Shown piece by piece: positions 7,007 through 15,743 of a stretch of DNA of 64,000 nucleotides. Location of the stretch: NCBI GenBank assembly GCA_965234335.1, contig OZ248429.1, positions 1-64,000 on the forward strand, written 5' to 3'. Below the pieces are notes generated by a model, which made no database searches, had not been told where the DNA came from, and saw nothing but the letters and a program-made list of their open reading frames with translations. Each line of letters begins with the position of its first letter. Within the stretch, counting starts at the first letter, position 1. This DNA comes from Leadbetterella lacustris (GTDB lineage: Bacteria; Bacteroidota; Bacteroidia; Cytophagales; Spirosomataceae). Position numbers and translations under genes: made by a program.

Positions 7007-8131
7007 TTACACTTCTATTTGTCCGTTCATTAATTTGGGTAATAATATATCTCTTGCCTCTCGCAGTTTGGTGTTTTGTAATCTTAAAAGTTGAATTAGG
7101 TTAAAAATATTTTCTGTTTCTTCTTTGAATTCCAACATTACTTTTTCACTTGGCAATTTTATTATCTGTTCTTTCAAAAACTTAAAATGTCTAGCATAAT
7201 GATAATTTGAAAGATTACAACTAATTAATTCAAAATACAAATAAGCGATTGAAATATTAGGATTTTCAGGTTTGACTAATTGTGTGCCATCTGCACCACA
7301 AGCAAATGGGAAATTTATATATTTTAAAATCCTTGTATGGTCACCAAAAACAATTATTGGCGTATCCTCATAAACTGATTCTTTCTCATTAGTGTATCCC
7401 CCTATAAAATCAGTGCTTTGGTCAATAATGGGGAATTCGCCTTTCTCTTTGTAGTCTGATTTAAGAACTTTTGGTTTGCGTTTTACTGTTTGAATAATTT
7501 CTTCTAATTTATTTTCTGAAACCATTTTCTCCTCCCTCACAATCCCCTTATACCTCAAAAACGCCTTCTCCTCCAACAACTTTATACGCTTCAAATTATT
7601 CTCTATCAAATCATCATAAGCCGATAAAATAGAAGCGATTTTGCGTTGGGTAGGGAGGGGGGGGAGATTTATCTCAACTCCTTCAACATCTCCAGGACTA
7701 ATGTTTGCTTGGTTCGCAGCTCCTTGTGCTTTATTAGCAATTTTGGTTAATGTTTCCTTTTGCAAGAGAAAGTAGAACAAATAATCTTTGACGCATTTTT
7801 CATCATCAATATTTATAAACTTTCCAGCACGCTGATTTAAATATGAATTTGTCTCGTGCCTGTATTTTGCTACTCTTCCGACAACTGATGAAGGAAGTGT
7901 GATATGCGAGCCAGTGAGAGAAATTAAAATATCGCCTTTGCTCAAATGAAATCTTAAAGGAACTTCAATTGCAGAATCCACGCAATCACTTTCGTTCAAA
8001 ACAATATTTTCATCCTTAATATTTTTTATTTTGATAACAGGAGTTCCAATAGACTGAAAATCTTTTGACTTAAAAGCGAATCCTGAAATCACTTTTGAAA
8101 CTTTTCCTATTTCAACTTTCTCACATCTCAT
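7007..8131 (-). CDS. hsdS: Type I restriction-modification specificity subunit S (HsdS)
   Basis: 374 residues, a little short for HsdS. It carries the normal layout: target-recognition domain 1 (about 1-150), a conserved region LPPLPTQRKIASILSAYDDL with a coiled-coil helix (about 155-200), target-recognition domain 2 (about 205-325), and a second conserved helix ending ARDILLPKLMNGQIEV. HsdS dictates the bipartite target of the HsdM methylase and HsdR nuclease. Its ATG overlaps the hsdM stop by four bases (8128-8131), indicating translational coupling. An uninterrupted run of eight C on the coding strand encodes part of LPPLP and could switch the gene by slippage. Confidence 0.93.
   Translation of the reverse strand: MRCEKVEIGKVSKVISGFAFKSKDFQSIGTPVIKIKNIKDENIVLNESDCVDSAIEVPLRFHLSKGDILISLTGSHITLPSSVVGRVAKYRHETNSYLNQRAGKFINIDDEKCVKDYLFYFLLQKETLTKIANKAQGAANQANISPGDVEGVEINLPPLPTQRKIASILSAYDDLIENNLKRIKLLEEKAFLRYKGIVREEKMVSENKLEEIIQTVKRKPKVLKSDYKEKGEFPIIDQSTDFIGGYTNEKESVYEDTPIIVFGDHTRILKYINFPFACGADGTQLVKPENPNISIAYLYFELISCNLSNYHYARHFKFLKEQIIKLPSEKVMLEFKEETENIFNLIQLLRLQNTKLREARDILLPKLMNGQIEV
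7657..7664. repeat. G8/C8 homopolymer inside hsdS
   Basis: Eight consecutive G on the plus strand (C on the coding strand) lie at the junction between target-recognition domain 1 and the central conserved region. A one-base change would terminate HsdS after the first domain. Neighbouring Pro and Leu codons need not use CCC/CTC, so the run is not forced by the protein. Confidence 0.85.
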
Positions 8132-10206
8132 ATCGCCATCTCTTTAAAGTTTTCTGAAATAGCATTCGCCAAAGCATTAGCTTCTTCATTCAATCCGTCT
8201 AACTCAATATGTATTTCGTTCAAGCGTTCTTCGTAATCATCCCGATAGCTATCGGGATCATCGGTCGCCACGCCTACATACCTGCCCGGGCTTAAACTCC
8301 AGTCTTTGGCTTCAATTTCTGCCTGGCTTACTACTTTGCAAAGTCCTTCCACATCGGTATAAACGCCATCGGGAAAACGGCTGGTAAGCCAATGGGCTTG
8401 TTTGTAGAAATATTCTGTTTCGTGCAGCAGTCCTGGTTCTTCTTCATCGGGGTTGCCGCTCAGTTGTTGTTGCAGGGCTTTCAGTTGGTCGAGTTGTTCT
8501 TTCAAGCCAAGGTCTTTCCAATCCTTGTTTTTGCTAAGTTGGTATGCTTTGGCTGCTGTGCTTATGGCATCCAATAATTGTTTAATAAGTTTGTCTTGTG
8601 GTTTGCGTAGTGCTTTGCACAAGTGAGCAATACTTTCTAAAACTTCAATGTCGGCTTTTGCCTTTTTTGCTTCGGCAATCAGTTTGTTTTGTTGTTCGTA
8701 AATGCTTGCTGTTTCTTCAATGTTCAAAGCATCTACAAAGGCTTTCGCTTCCTTATTTTCTTTTGCGTATTTGGTTGCAAAGTCTGTAACGGTTTTCAAC
8801 ACTTTTTGCAATTGCTGTTGTAATTCAGTTGTTGCTTCAGCTGTTTCTTTGGATAATTCAGAGGCAGTTTGTAAATAGTTTTTTACCGTGCTTTCAAATT
8901 TTTGTGAGTTGCCTCTATACAAGTTCACAATACAAATAAGGTTTTGAAGTTGCTCGCGGCTAAAGTCGTTTACTTTGCTTGTTACTTTGCGGTAAATCTT
9001 TCTTGCATCAAGCATCAACACTTTATCTTTTTTCGCTTCGTCTTGTTCTTTGGCACGGTCAAAAAACCAAAGGGTGCAAGGCAATGAACGGGTATAGAAA
9101 AAGTTGTTGCCAATAGCCATCATTACATCTACTGCACCTGTTTTTACCAACTTCTCCCGAATATCTTTTTCGCTGTGTCCTGCATCGCTGGCAGAAGAAG
9201 CCATTACAAAACCTGCTCTGCCCGATGGCTTGAGGTAATTGTAGAAATATTGAATCCATAAATAATTGGCGTTGTCGTTTTTCGGTAGGTTTACTTTGCC
9301 GTCCAATAGCAAACGAGGATCTTTCTTTACGGTATCTTTAGCTTTGTCCACACCATCCACATTAAACGGAGGGTTGGCCATTACAAAATCGGCTTTACCT
9401 ACCATGTCTTGTTTGTCTTCGTAGAAAGTATTGCCTTCCTGTATGTTGCCTTCCAATCCGTGAACGGTTAAGTTCATCTTAGCCAGTTTTGTATTGAGGT
9501 CGGCTTTCTCCTGTCCGTAAAAAGTAACTTTCTCGGCAGGTTTAAGTCCTTCGCTTTCTATAAAATAACCTGTTTGCACAAACATACCTGCACTGCCGCA
9601 GGCCGGGTCAAACACAATTCCGTGGTCGGGTTCAATTACGTTTACAATGGTTTGCACCAAACTCATAGGCGTAAAAAACTCTCCGCCTTCTTGTGCACCT
9701 GTCATTGCAAACTTGCCAAGGAAGTATTCGTAAATTTTTCCAAACAAATCGCCTTCGGCTTTTTGCAAAACTTCTTTATTGAAAATGCGGAGCAGTTCCC
9801 GCAATAAGTCTTTACTGAAAATGGAAAAATTCTTTGGCAATACACCTTTGAGGTTGTCATATTCGTCCTCAATCAGTTTCATGGCGTTGTCAATGGCTTC
9901 GCCTATGTCGGCACTTTCGGGCAACGAAACCAAATAATCAAACTGCGATTTCTCAGGCAGGAACATTGAATTTTGCTCCTCAAAATCTTTTTTAGTTAAA
10001 GCTCGTTTGCCCCTTTGCGGATGCGAAGGCAAGGTTTTCTCCACTTCAATTTTTACTTTTTGAAAACGGTTGTAAGCGTGTCGTAAAAATATCAAGCCCA
10101 ACACAGGCATGGAGTATTCCGAAGCAGTTAGTTTGCTATTTGCTCTAAGTTGGTCTGCGGCTCTCCACAGTTCTGCTTCTAATTTTCTAAGTTGTTTTCC
10201 TTGCAT
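8128..10206 (-). CDS. hsdM: Type I DNA adenine methyltransferase subunit M (HsdM)
   Basis: 692 residues. HsdM transfers a methyl group from S-adenosylmethionine to N6 of adenine in the site chosen by HsdS. Visible are the HsdM N-terminal helical domain (about 1-150), the AdoMet-binding motif I DPACGSAGMF at about 200-209, and catalytic motif IV NPPFN at 278-282. It is followed by a long C-terminal extension rich in coiled-coil character (about 440-600) that includes SPGRYVGV near the end. It is the first gene of the operon, in order hsdM-hsdS-TAC-hsdR. No damage is seen. Confidence 0.95.
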   Translation of the reverse strand: MQGKQLRKLEAELWRAADQLRANSKLTASEYSMPVLGLIFLRHAYNRFQKVKIEVEKTLPSHPQRGKRALTKKDFEEQNSMFLPEKSQFDYLVSLPESADIGEAIDNAMKLIEDEYDNLKGVLPKNFSIFSKDLLRELLRIFNKEVLQKAEGDLFGKIYEYFLGKFAMTGAQEGGEFFTPMSLVQTIVNVIEPDHGIVFDPACGSAGMFVQTGYFIESEGLKPAEKVTFYGQEKADLNTKLAKMNLTVHGLEGNIQEGNTFYEDKQDMVGKADFVMANPPFNVDGVDKAKDTVKKDPRLLLDGKVNLPKNDNANYLWIQYFYNYLKPSGRAGFVMASSASDAGHSEKDIREKLVKTGAVDVMMAIGNNFFYTRSLPCTLWFFDRAKEQDEAKKDKVLMLDARKIYRKVTSKVNDFSREQLQNLICIVNLYRGNSQKFESTVKNYLQTASELSKETAEATTELQQQLQKVLKTVTDFATKYAKENKEAKAFVDALNIEETASIYEQQNKLIAEAKKAKADIEVLESIAHLCKALRKPQDKLIKQLLDAISTAAKAYQLSKNKDWKDLGLKEQLDQLKALQQQLSGNPDEEEPGLLHETEYFYKQAHWLTSRFPDGVYTDVEGLCKVVSQAEIEAKDWSLSPGRYVGVATDDPDSYRDDYEERLNEIHIELDGLNEEANALANAISENFKEMAI

Positions 10207-10605
10207 TTATTCTTTTAGTGTCTTGTTAATATGTCAAATCTTTCATTCTTATCGGTGCGTTGGCAAAAAATGGCTCCTTTGGTTTTACGAAGCGTCGGCT
10301 TGTGTGTCGGGCAAAACCAAATGTGTTTCGTCAAAAAGAAATTTTAAAAAATGTGAATGGTGAGCTTTTTCTTTTTTCACCTTTCCAAGGAGCAAAACAC
10401 GGTCAGTTTGATAGTCTGTCCGCTTGATAGAAATGGTCTGTATGTCGTGTCCATTTTCAGTCATTGTCTGCTGATTCGTCTATTTTTTAAGCTTTGGTGG
10501 CAATGATTTGCGGCTTTGAAGACACAAATGTTCGATTAACTACAAATGCTTATTAGAATTAATAATGTTCAAATATAGCACTTCCACCCCAATTTTACAA
10601 AACCT
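10207..10605. other. Gene-free region upstream of hsdM
   Basis: About 400 bases without a convincing gene. A short open frame in antisense to the hsdM start is a shadow. The stretch next to 10206 must contain the hsd operon promoter, but no clear TAnnTTTG element stands out. GC content is moderately higher than in the following repeat flank. Confidence 0.4.
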
Positions 10606-10721
10606 TTGTACGAGCCAAATGCAAGCGATGGGGTCCTAAAAATCAAATATGGATCTTTGAATCTTAAACAACACCAAGCAGCTGAGCCTAAATGGCTCAC
10701 TTTCATCGGAATATGTGGTAA

Positions 10722-11372
10722 ATGTGTCGGTGTTCAAAGTTTTGGAAATGTATTTGTGGCTATTTACATCATCTTGACATCGCCAATGTCAACCTTGACG
10801 GAGGCGATGTCAACCTTAACGGAGGCAATGTCAAGCTTGACGGAGGCAATGTTAACCTTGACGGAGGCAATGTTAACCTTGACGGAGGCAATGTCAACCT
10901 TGACGGAGGCAATGTCCACCTTGACGGAGGCGATGTCAACCTTGACGGAGGCAATGACCACCTTGACGGAGGCAATGTTAACCTTGACGGAGGCAATGTT
11001 AACCTTGACGGAGGCAATGTTAACCTTGACGGAGGCAATGTTAACCTTGACGGAGGCAATGTTAACCTTGACGGAGGCAATGACCAGCTTGACGGAGGCA
11101 ATGACCACCTTGACGGAGGCAATGTTAACCTTGACGGAGGCAATGTCAATCAGAAATTCTGCGAAATCAAACACGAAATCGGCGAATTTGAACAGAAAAT
11201 CGCCGAATTTGAATACGAAATCGCCGAAATTGAACAGAAAATCGTCGATTTTGAACACGAATTCGTCGAAATTGAACACGAATTCGTCGAAATTGAACAG
11301 AAAATCGTGAAAATTGACTTGAAAATCGTCAAAATCAACATCAAAATCGGCTCTGTTGAATTGAAAATATGA
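10722..11372 (+). CDS. Possible heptapeptide-repeat/coiled-coil protein, 216 residues
   Basis: This frame starts at an ATG immediately after a stop codon (10719-10721) and ends with TGA at 11372. After 21 residues it consists entirely of 28 consecutive 7-residue units. First come 17 copies of N-V-N-L-D-G-G (10785-11141), then 11 more divergent units such as EFEQKIA, EIEQKIV and DFEHEFV (11142-11372). The second block places I/F/V at positions three and four residues apart, the a/d pattern of a coiled coil. The 21-base phase never breaks and the stop codon falls exactly at a unit end, favouring this frame. Against coding: other frames on both strands are also open, there is no clear ribosome-binding site, and the N-terminus is odd and lacks a signal peptide. 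Confidence 0.4.
   Translation: MCRCSKFWKCICGYLHHLDIANVNLDGGDVNLNGGNVKLDGGNVNLDGGNVNLDGGNVNLDGGNVHLDGGDVNLDGGNDHLDGGNVNLDGGNVNLDGGNVNLDGGNVNLDGGNVNLDGGNDQLDGGNDHLDGGNVNLDGGNVNQKFCEIKHEIGEFEQKIAEFEYEIAEIEQKIVDFEHEFVEIEHEFVEIEQKIVKIDLKIVKINIKIGSVELKI
10785..11141 (+). repeat. 17 x 21-bp tandem repeat
   Basis: Exactly 17 units of the form AATGTNAACCTTGACGGAGGC with no indels. Most variation is at the TTAAC/TCAAC/ACCAC positions. The unit is free of stop codons in several frames, which explains the overlapping open frames on both strands. Confidence 0.95.
11142..11372 (+). repeat. 11 x 21-bp degenerate repeat in phase with the first array
   Basis: Eleven further 21-base units, of the type GAATTTGAACAGAAAATCGCC, follow without a phase break. 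They are much more diverged than the preceding array and encode coiled-coil-like heptads in the frame described at 10722. Confidence 0.85.
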
Positions 11373-11942
11373 GGAACAATGTGTACTTGTCCCTCTTTTA
11401 TAGAGAATTGATAGGTATAGTTTTATTGGAGATAGGACTTTGAAGTCATGTTACAATCATCCATTTGATTGGTTTCTAAGCTATTATTCTCTGGTATATG
11501 CTTTTTCTCAATATTATGCCACTTTGCTGCTGATAAACAATTCTTTTTTGAGGGTAGCTTCGCCTCTGTAATAAACTGTGATTGTACCACTATCCACTTT
11601 TACAAATTATTGGCTTACGCTCAAGATTACGTTGATTGATCTTTGAGTTTTGATTCACCCGCTCACCATGTTCCACAGGCCATTTCGCAGCAACATAAAA
11701 TAGGTTTTCCAATACTACTTTTGAGCTTTAGCCTTGAACAGATATTTGAAATGGCATAGGAATACTAGCCCTATTGAATTGTCAGAACTTTAATCGGATC
11801 GGAAATCCTCCCTATCTAGCTTCGACATGGCGGAGATGTCGAGGAGCACTGCTTTGCGGTTTTTGCATAGTGCGGCTGCGTGCTGTAGCTGCTATGTTGA
11901 GTAGAACTCGTTTGAGCTAAAGAGGACAAAAGAATATTGTCT
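11373..11942. other. Gene-free region with a remnant of the 228-bp repeat
   Basis: About 570 bases with no intact gene. Near 11790-11851 there is a diverged piece of the right end of the 228-bp repeat (ATCGGATCGGAAATCCT, then CTATCTAGCTTCGACATG, then GATGTCGAGGAGC). Short minus-strand open stretches are present but not recognisable. Confidence 0.5.
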
Positions 11943-14396
11943 TCAAAACTCCTTTTCTCCAAATTCTGACACTGGCAACTTGGCTTTTCTGTCTGATTTG
12001 TTGAAAGTGTACGATAGATTAAAAAGTACGATATTTCGCTCCTGAATGTAATTGGTAGTAGTGTAAAAATCTTGGCCTGAAGTGGTGATGCGTTGTTCGT
12101 TCACCTTCATTCCAAACAAAGCCGCATTCTGCCATTGTACAGCAACAGTCAGGTTAGATTTGAGATTTTTCTTTAGCGAAAAATTGGGCTGATAAAAACG
12201 AGAATCAAGCCCCTGAGCGGTATTTCTGGCAGACAAATACGACAAATTAAATTGACCACTAAAACTTGGAGTAACTTGGTAATTGATAGTAGAATTGATG
12301 GCATAAACCCATCCCCTACTGTTGACGTTTACGGTGTTTTCAAACAAGCCTCCATTTATTTTTAGGTTGTACAGGTTTCCACCCAAAAAGAATTTTAGTT
12401 TTTTTACTGGACTTAGCGTTAGGCCTGTTTCTGTTCCCAAAAGCCTTGCTTTGCCAGCATTGGTGTAGATTCTGTTCAATATGGTATCGTTGTAAACACT
12501 GTTGACCCGATTTACAATGTCGGTTATTTGCTGTCTGTATATGTTCCAATAAAACGAACCTTTTTTGAAGTCCTTGATCAAGCCTGCTTCATAGAGTCCA
12601 ATAAATTCGGGCCTGATGTTGGGGTCACCCTGCTCGAGGGTTTCGCTATGCTCGCGTTCGGGATAAGGGTTAAGCTCGTTGTTGGTAGACCGTTGCACCC
12701 TGCGGCTATAGCCGAGCTTGAGCCGCAACGACGACTGAACGTTATACAATAAATTGACTGATGGAAAAAGATTAGAGAGATTTAGCACTACAGGTTGATG
12801 GCCTCTGTCATCCGTAAATTCTCTGAAGGCTTTCTCGTACCTTAATCCCGTGGTGTACTCGAGTTTTTTATGGGTACCGCTCAGCTGCGAATACAGCCCG
12901 TGTATCAGATTTCGTACAGCTATATTAGCCGAAAAAGCCGGATTTAAAACAAGCGGTGTACCCTTACCCCTATTTTCGAAATACGCAAATTCGCCCAATT
13001 GTTGTTGCAAACGATATTGGTAACCTGCTGATAACTTTCCTATTTTAAACTGTTTCTCGTAGTCTAGTTTCAGTCTCAAGGCATTTAACGGATTTTCGCC
13101 AATATTGTAAGTATATTGAAGCGTATCGAGGAAATTTTTAGCCGCCAAATTCCTGTTTTTGGTATAGCCGTCTATCCTGGCGTTTTCGTAAAGTGCTGAG
13201 GCCGTCAAAGTGGACTGATCCGCAAACTTGTGGGTGTAGTCTAGGTTGTACACCTTAAAGTTGCCCGATTTTAGGACCAAATTGGCATTGAAATAGGTTG
13301 TTCTGCTCAAAATCTCTTGCGAACTCAGCTGCATTCGATAGTTATTGTACAAAATATCTGCCGTGCGATATTGATTTCTTGCACCGATATACACACCTGC
13401 ATTAATCTCATCTGAAGAGTTGGGTTTATAGCCTAATGACGTCCTGATACCATAGTTTTCGCGTCTCAGGCTTCGCTCGCCCATACTCGGAAAACTCGTA
13501 AATATACCTTTACGCGTGGTATTGACATCCCCCACCCGCTGTCCAGCTATATCATTTTTAAGATAATTGAGCGAAGTGCTAAAATCCCAATCGCCTTTTC
13601 TGTAGCCCAAGCTCACATCGGCACCATAGCGTAGTGGCTCACGGCCATTTTCGTATTCTTTTATGCGTGGCAATCCATACTGTACGTTGCTGTTCAGGGT
13701 CCAGCCGTCCACTGCCCCTTTTTTGGTAACGATGTTGATAATGCCTGCTTTGCCGTCAGCGTCGTATTTGGCCGAAGGTGCTGTTATCATTTCTACCTTT
13801 TCTATCGTATTGGCGGGAATTTGGCTCAAAATAGTGGCCGCATCAAGCTGTGTCGGTTTGCCATTAACCAATATCAAGAAACCCTTGGAACCACGCATGG
13901 TGATTTCGCCCTCGGCATTGACCACAATAGACGGTATGTTACGAAGCACGTCTGTGGCCGTACCACCACGAGCTACCTCAAACTGATCGGCCTTGAAGAC
14001 CTGTTTTTCGAGCGTGGCCACCATGTTGGGTTTTATGCCCTGAACTGCAATGGATTCGAGTAACTGCGACAGTGGAGAAAGACCAATAGCCCCAAGGTCG
14101 AGCGTACCAGTGGTTTCGTTGTAATCTACCTCTATGAGTTTGGTTTTATACCCCACATAGGCTATGGTTATCCAGTATTTGTTTTTGTTGATACCTGTTA
14201 TAAAAAACTTGCCCTTTTCGTCTGAAAATTCACCTTTGACGCTGTTGAGATCTTGCTTTTTACTAACTTTTACCGTCGCAAAAGCCAGAGGCTCAGAAGT
14301 GAGGGAGTCCATCAAATAACCACGCAATACCCCCTGCCCTACTCCGCTGAAAGAAAAAGACAAACAAAACACCACTAAGGAGCAGAACTTTTTCAT
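11943..14396 (-). CDS. TonB-dependent receptor-like outer-membrane beta-barrel protein
   Basis: 817 residues from the ATG at 14396. This start is chosen because MKKFCSLVVFCLSFSFSGVG is a good signal peptide; an upstream start at 14447 would bury it. Order: a carboxypeptidase-regulatory-like beta-sandwich (about 20-105, GVLRGYLMDSLTSEPLAFAT), a plug domain (about 115-225, with VLRNIPSIVVNAEGEITMRG), then a 14-22-strand-type barrel typical of the OMP_b-brl family. These receptors sit in the outer membrane. No SusD partner is nearby, so the substrate is unknown. Metal, siderophore or peptide uptake are alternatives to glycans. The upstream intergenic DNA carries a MITE-like element 111 bases before the start. 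Confidence 0.85.
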   Translation of the reverse strand: MKKFCSLVVFCLSFSFSGVGQGVLRGYLMDSLTSEPLAFATVKVSKKQDLNSVKGEFSDEKGKFFITGINKNKYWITIAYVGYKTKLIEVDYNETTGTLDLGAIGLSPLSQLLESIAVQGIKPNMVATLEKQVFKADQFEVARGGTATDVLRNIPSIVVNAEGEITMRGSKGFLILVNGKPTQLDAATILSQIPANTIEKVEMITAPSAKYDADGKAGIINIVTKKGAVDGWTLNSNVQYGLPRIKEYENGREPLRYGADVSLGYRKGDWDFSTSLNYLKNDIAGQRVGDVNTTRKGIFTSFPSMGERSLRRENYGIRTSLGYKPNSSDEINAGVYIGARNQYRTADILYNNYRMQLSSQEILSRTTYFNANLVLKSGNFKVYNLDYTHKFADQSTLTASALYENARIDGYTKNRNLAAKNFLDTLQYTYNIGENPLNALRLKLDYEKQFKIGKLSAGYQYRLQQQLGEFAYFENRGKGTPLVLNPAFSANIAVRNLIHGLYSQLSGTHKKLEYTTGLRYEKAFREFTDDRGHQPVVLNLSNLFPSVNLLYNVQSSLRLKLGYSRRVQRSTNNELNPYPEREHSETLEQGDPNIRPEFIGLYEAGLIKDFKKGSFYWNIYRQQITDIVNRVNSVYNDTILNRIYTNAGKARLLGTETGLTLSPVKKLKFFLGGNLYNLKINGGLFENTVNVNSRGWVYAINSTINYQVTPSFSGQFNLSYLSARNTAQGLDSRFYQPNFSLKKNLKSNLTVAVQWQNAALFGMKVNEQRITTSGQDFYTTTNYIQERNIVLFNLSYTFNKSDRKAKLPVSEFGEKEF

Positions 14397-14507
14397 ATTT
14401 TTTATGACAATTATCATAAAACAAAGGTAAACCTTTACTGTAGGCAAATCTCAAAAAATACTTGTGCTTTGGTCGAAAAAAAGCAGCGTTTGGTCTAAAG
14501 TTATTTA

Positions 14508-14909
14508 CTAAAGTTTCGGAGGAAAATAAAAAACTAATAATCAAACACTTATAAAACAACAATTGCTCCTAATTGCTAATTATCAGTTAGTTATGATTTT
14601 CAAATTAAATACTAATTGTTCCTTATATTTTTTGTGTAGTCCGTTGTAAAATTTCGACACCAAAGTTTTTTTTAAATCCAAAATGTTGCTGGCGAAATTT
14701 ACAGGCGGACGGCTAGTCAGGATCATTTCGGAACGCCGTTGCGGCACAAAAAGTGTTTTTTTTGTTTGGGACCGACCTTTCGGCTTTTTTTCAAAGGGCC
14801 GGCAACCCGGCGGTGCGACGACTCGCGAAAAGAAGCGGGCACGCCTAGTGCCGCCTGGCAAGGCACACAAAGTATATAAATTCGACAATTTTTAACCCCG
14901 AAACTTTAG
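14508..14909. mobile_element. MITE-like element, copy 1 (402 bp)
   Basis: Bounded by CTAAAGTTTCGG at the left and its perfect inverse CCGAAACTTTAG at the right. It contains an AT-rich left half and a GC-rich, hairpin-forming right half (for example CCGACCTTTCGGC, GCCGGCAACCCGGC, GGCACGCCTAGTGCC). The GC-rich part reads open as a minus-strand frame containing ALPGGTRRARFF, which is probably not a gene. No transposase is encoded, so it would need one from elsewhere. Flanks of this copy show no exact target duplication. Confidence 0.85.
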
Positions 14910-15013
14910 TTTATAAAATTCATGGCATTTTGATTTCTAGTAGCATACCCAGATGATATTTATTGAGTAAATATTTGTTAGAATATAATGAAAAATACTC
15001 TTCCTTTTGAAAC

Positions 15014-15063
15014 GGCGGTCTGGAGACCGCCAAACACTCGTGCTTAGTCAGGAGACTAAGCAC
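15014..15063. repeat. Pair of perfect hairpins with short NGGN-type loops
   Basis: Two adjacent palindromes: GGCGGTCT and AGACCGCC around GG (15014-15031), and GTGCTTAGTC with GACTAAGCAC around AGGA (15040-15063). They are not followed by a T-run. Similar hairpins with different arms but the same loop centre occur at 58.9-59.0 kb. Confidence 0.8.
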
Positions 15064-15206
15064 AGCTAGGGTGTCTCTTTGGGCTTGGAATGTAGCCAAC
15101 AACGCAACTGATACATTACCGATATTACTTTTGATAAACTATTTTACCTAAATTTGCATTATTAATATAGCTCTAATAGACAAATATTATTAACATTGAA
15201 TAATGT

Positions 15207-15491
15207 ATTACAAAGCTTAGAAAGGCAAAAAATCTAGAAGCAGGTAGATTTAGTCATCCAAATAGATTCTTATGAGTAATAATTGGAAAATACGAACGTG
15301 AAGACAATTTACCATCTTTTGAGGTAATTGTTAAATTGGCTAAAACACATAATCGATTGGCTGACTTCTTTTTAGAAGAAAGGCAAAATGCCACTTATGA
15401 CAAGGATACGCTAAAGCGATTGGATGATATGGAAAGTTTACCCAAAGAAGAAAAATTGCATAATTTCTATTGCATGGATTTAACAATATAG
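15207..15491 (+). pseudogene. Broken XRE-family HTH regulator
   Basis: A plus-strand frame reads LRKAKNLEAGRF, then an in-frame TGA, then IGKYEREDNLPSFEVIVKLA, LADFFLEERQ and DKDTLKRLDDMESLPKEEK, up to TAG at 15489-15491. This is the layout of small XRE regulators with an I-x-x-Y-E-R-G-x-x-x-P-S-x-x-x-x-x-K-L-A recognition region. The start is missing, the segment between the first helix and IGKYE is scrambled, and a stop interrupts the frame, so the gene is dead. It lies just upstream of a toxin-antitoxin pair but is probably unrelated to it. Confidence 0.55.
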
Positions 15492-15536
15492 AGATTTTAA
15501 AACAAAGGCTACAAACGCCACTAAATAATTAGTATC

Positions 15537-15743
15537 ATGAAAGTAATGCTAGACATCAAAGACAACAAAGCTGATTTCGTAATGGAGCTCTTACGTAGCT
15601 TATCATTTGTAAAGGCTGAACCTTTAAGCCCTGCAAAAGCTAAATTCTATAAAGAATTAAAAACTTCAGTAGAAGAAGTAGTATTGGCTAAACAAGGAAA
15701 GATAAAGCTGAAAACCGCTGAACAGTTATTGAATGAGTTATAA
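15537..15743 (+). CDS. Type II antitoxin-like protein, 68 residues
   Basis: A small charged protein (MKVMLDIKDNKADFVMELLR at the start; KTAEQLLNEL at the end). The layout of a short beta strand and two helices is common in antitoxins that pair with RelE/ParE toxins. It overlaps the downstream toxin reading frame by 11 bases, the usual arrangement for translational coupling. The reading frame is intact although the toxin is frameshifted. It would neutralise the toxin and repress the operon. Identification is by size, context and overlap rather than a diagnostic motif. Confidence 0.6.
   Translation: MKVMLDIKDNKADFVMELLRSLSFVKAEPLSPAKAKFYKELKTSVEEVVLAKQGKIKLKTAEQLLNEL

Noticed and set aside
10785..11372. 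CRISPR array
   Set aside because: The 21-base units are directly contiguous, with no unique spacers, and no cas genes are nearby.
14583..14888. Protein gene inside the MITE (ALPGGTRRARFF frame, recurring at 16323)
   Set aside because: The frame follows the element's structured GC-rich core, changes its N- and C-terminal parts between copies and lacks protein-like composition; it is better explained as a by-product of the repeat.
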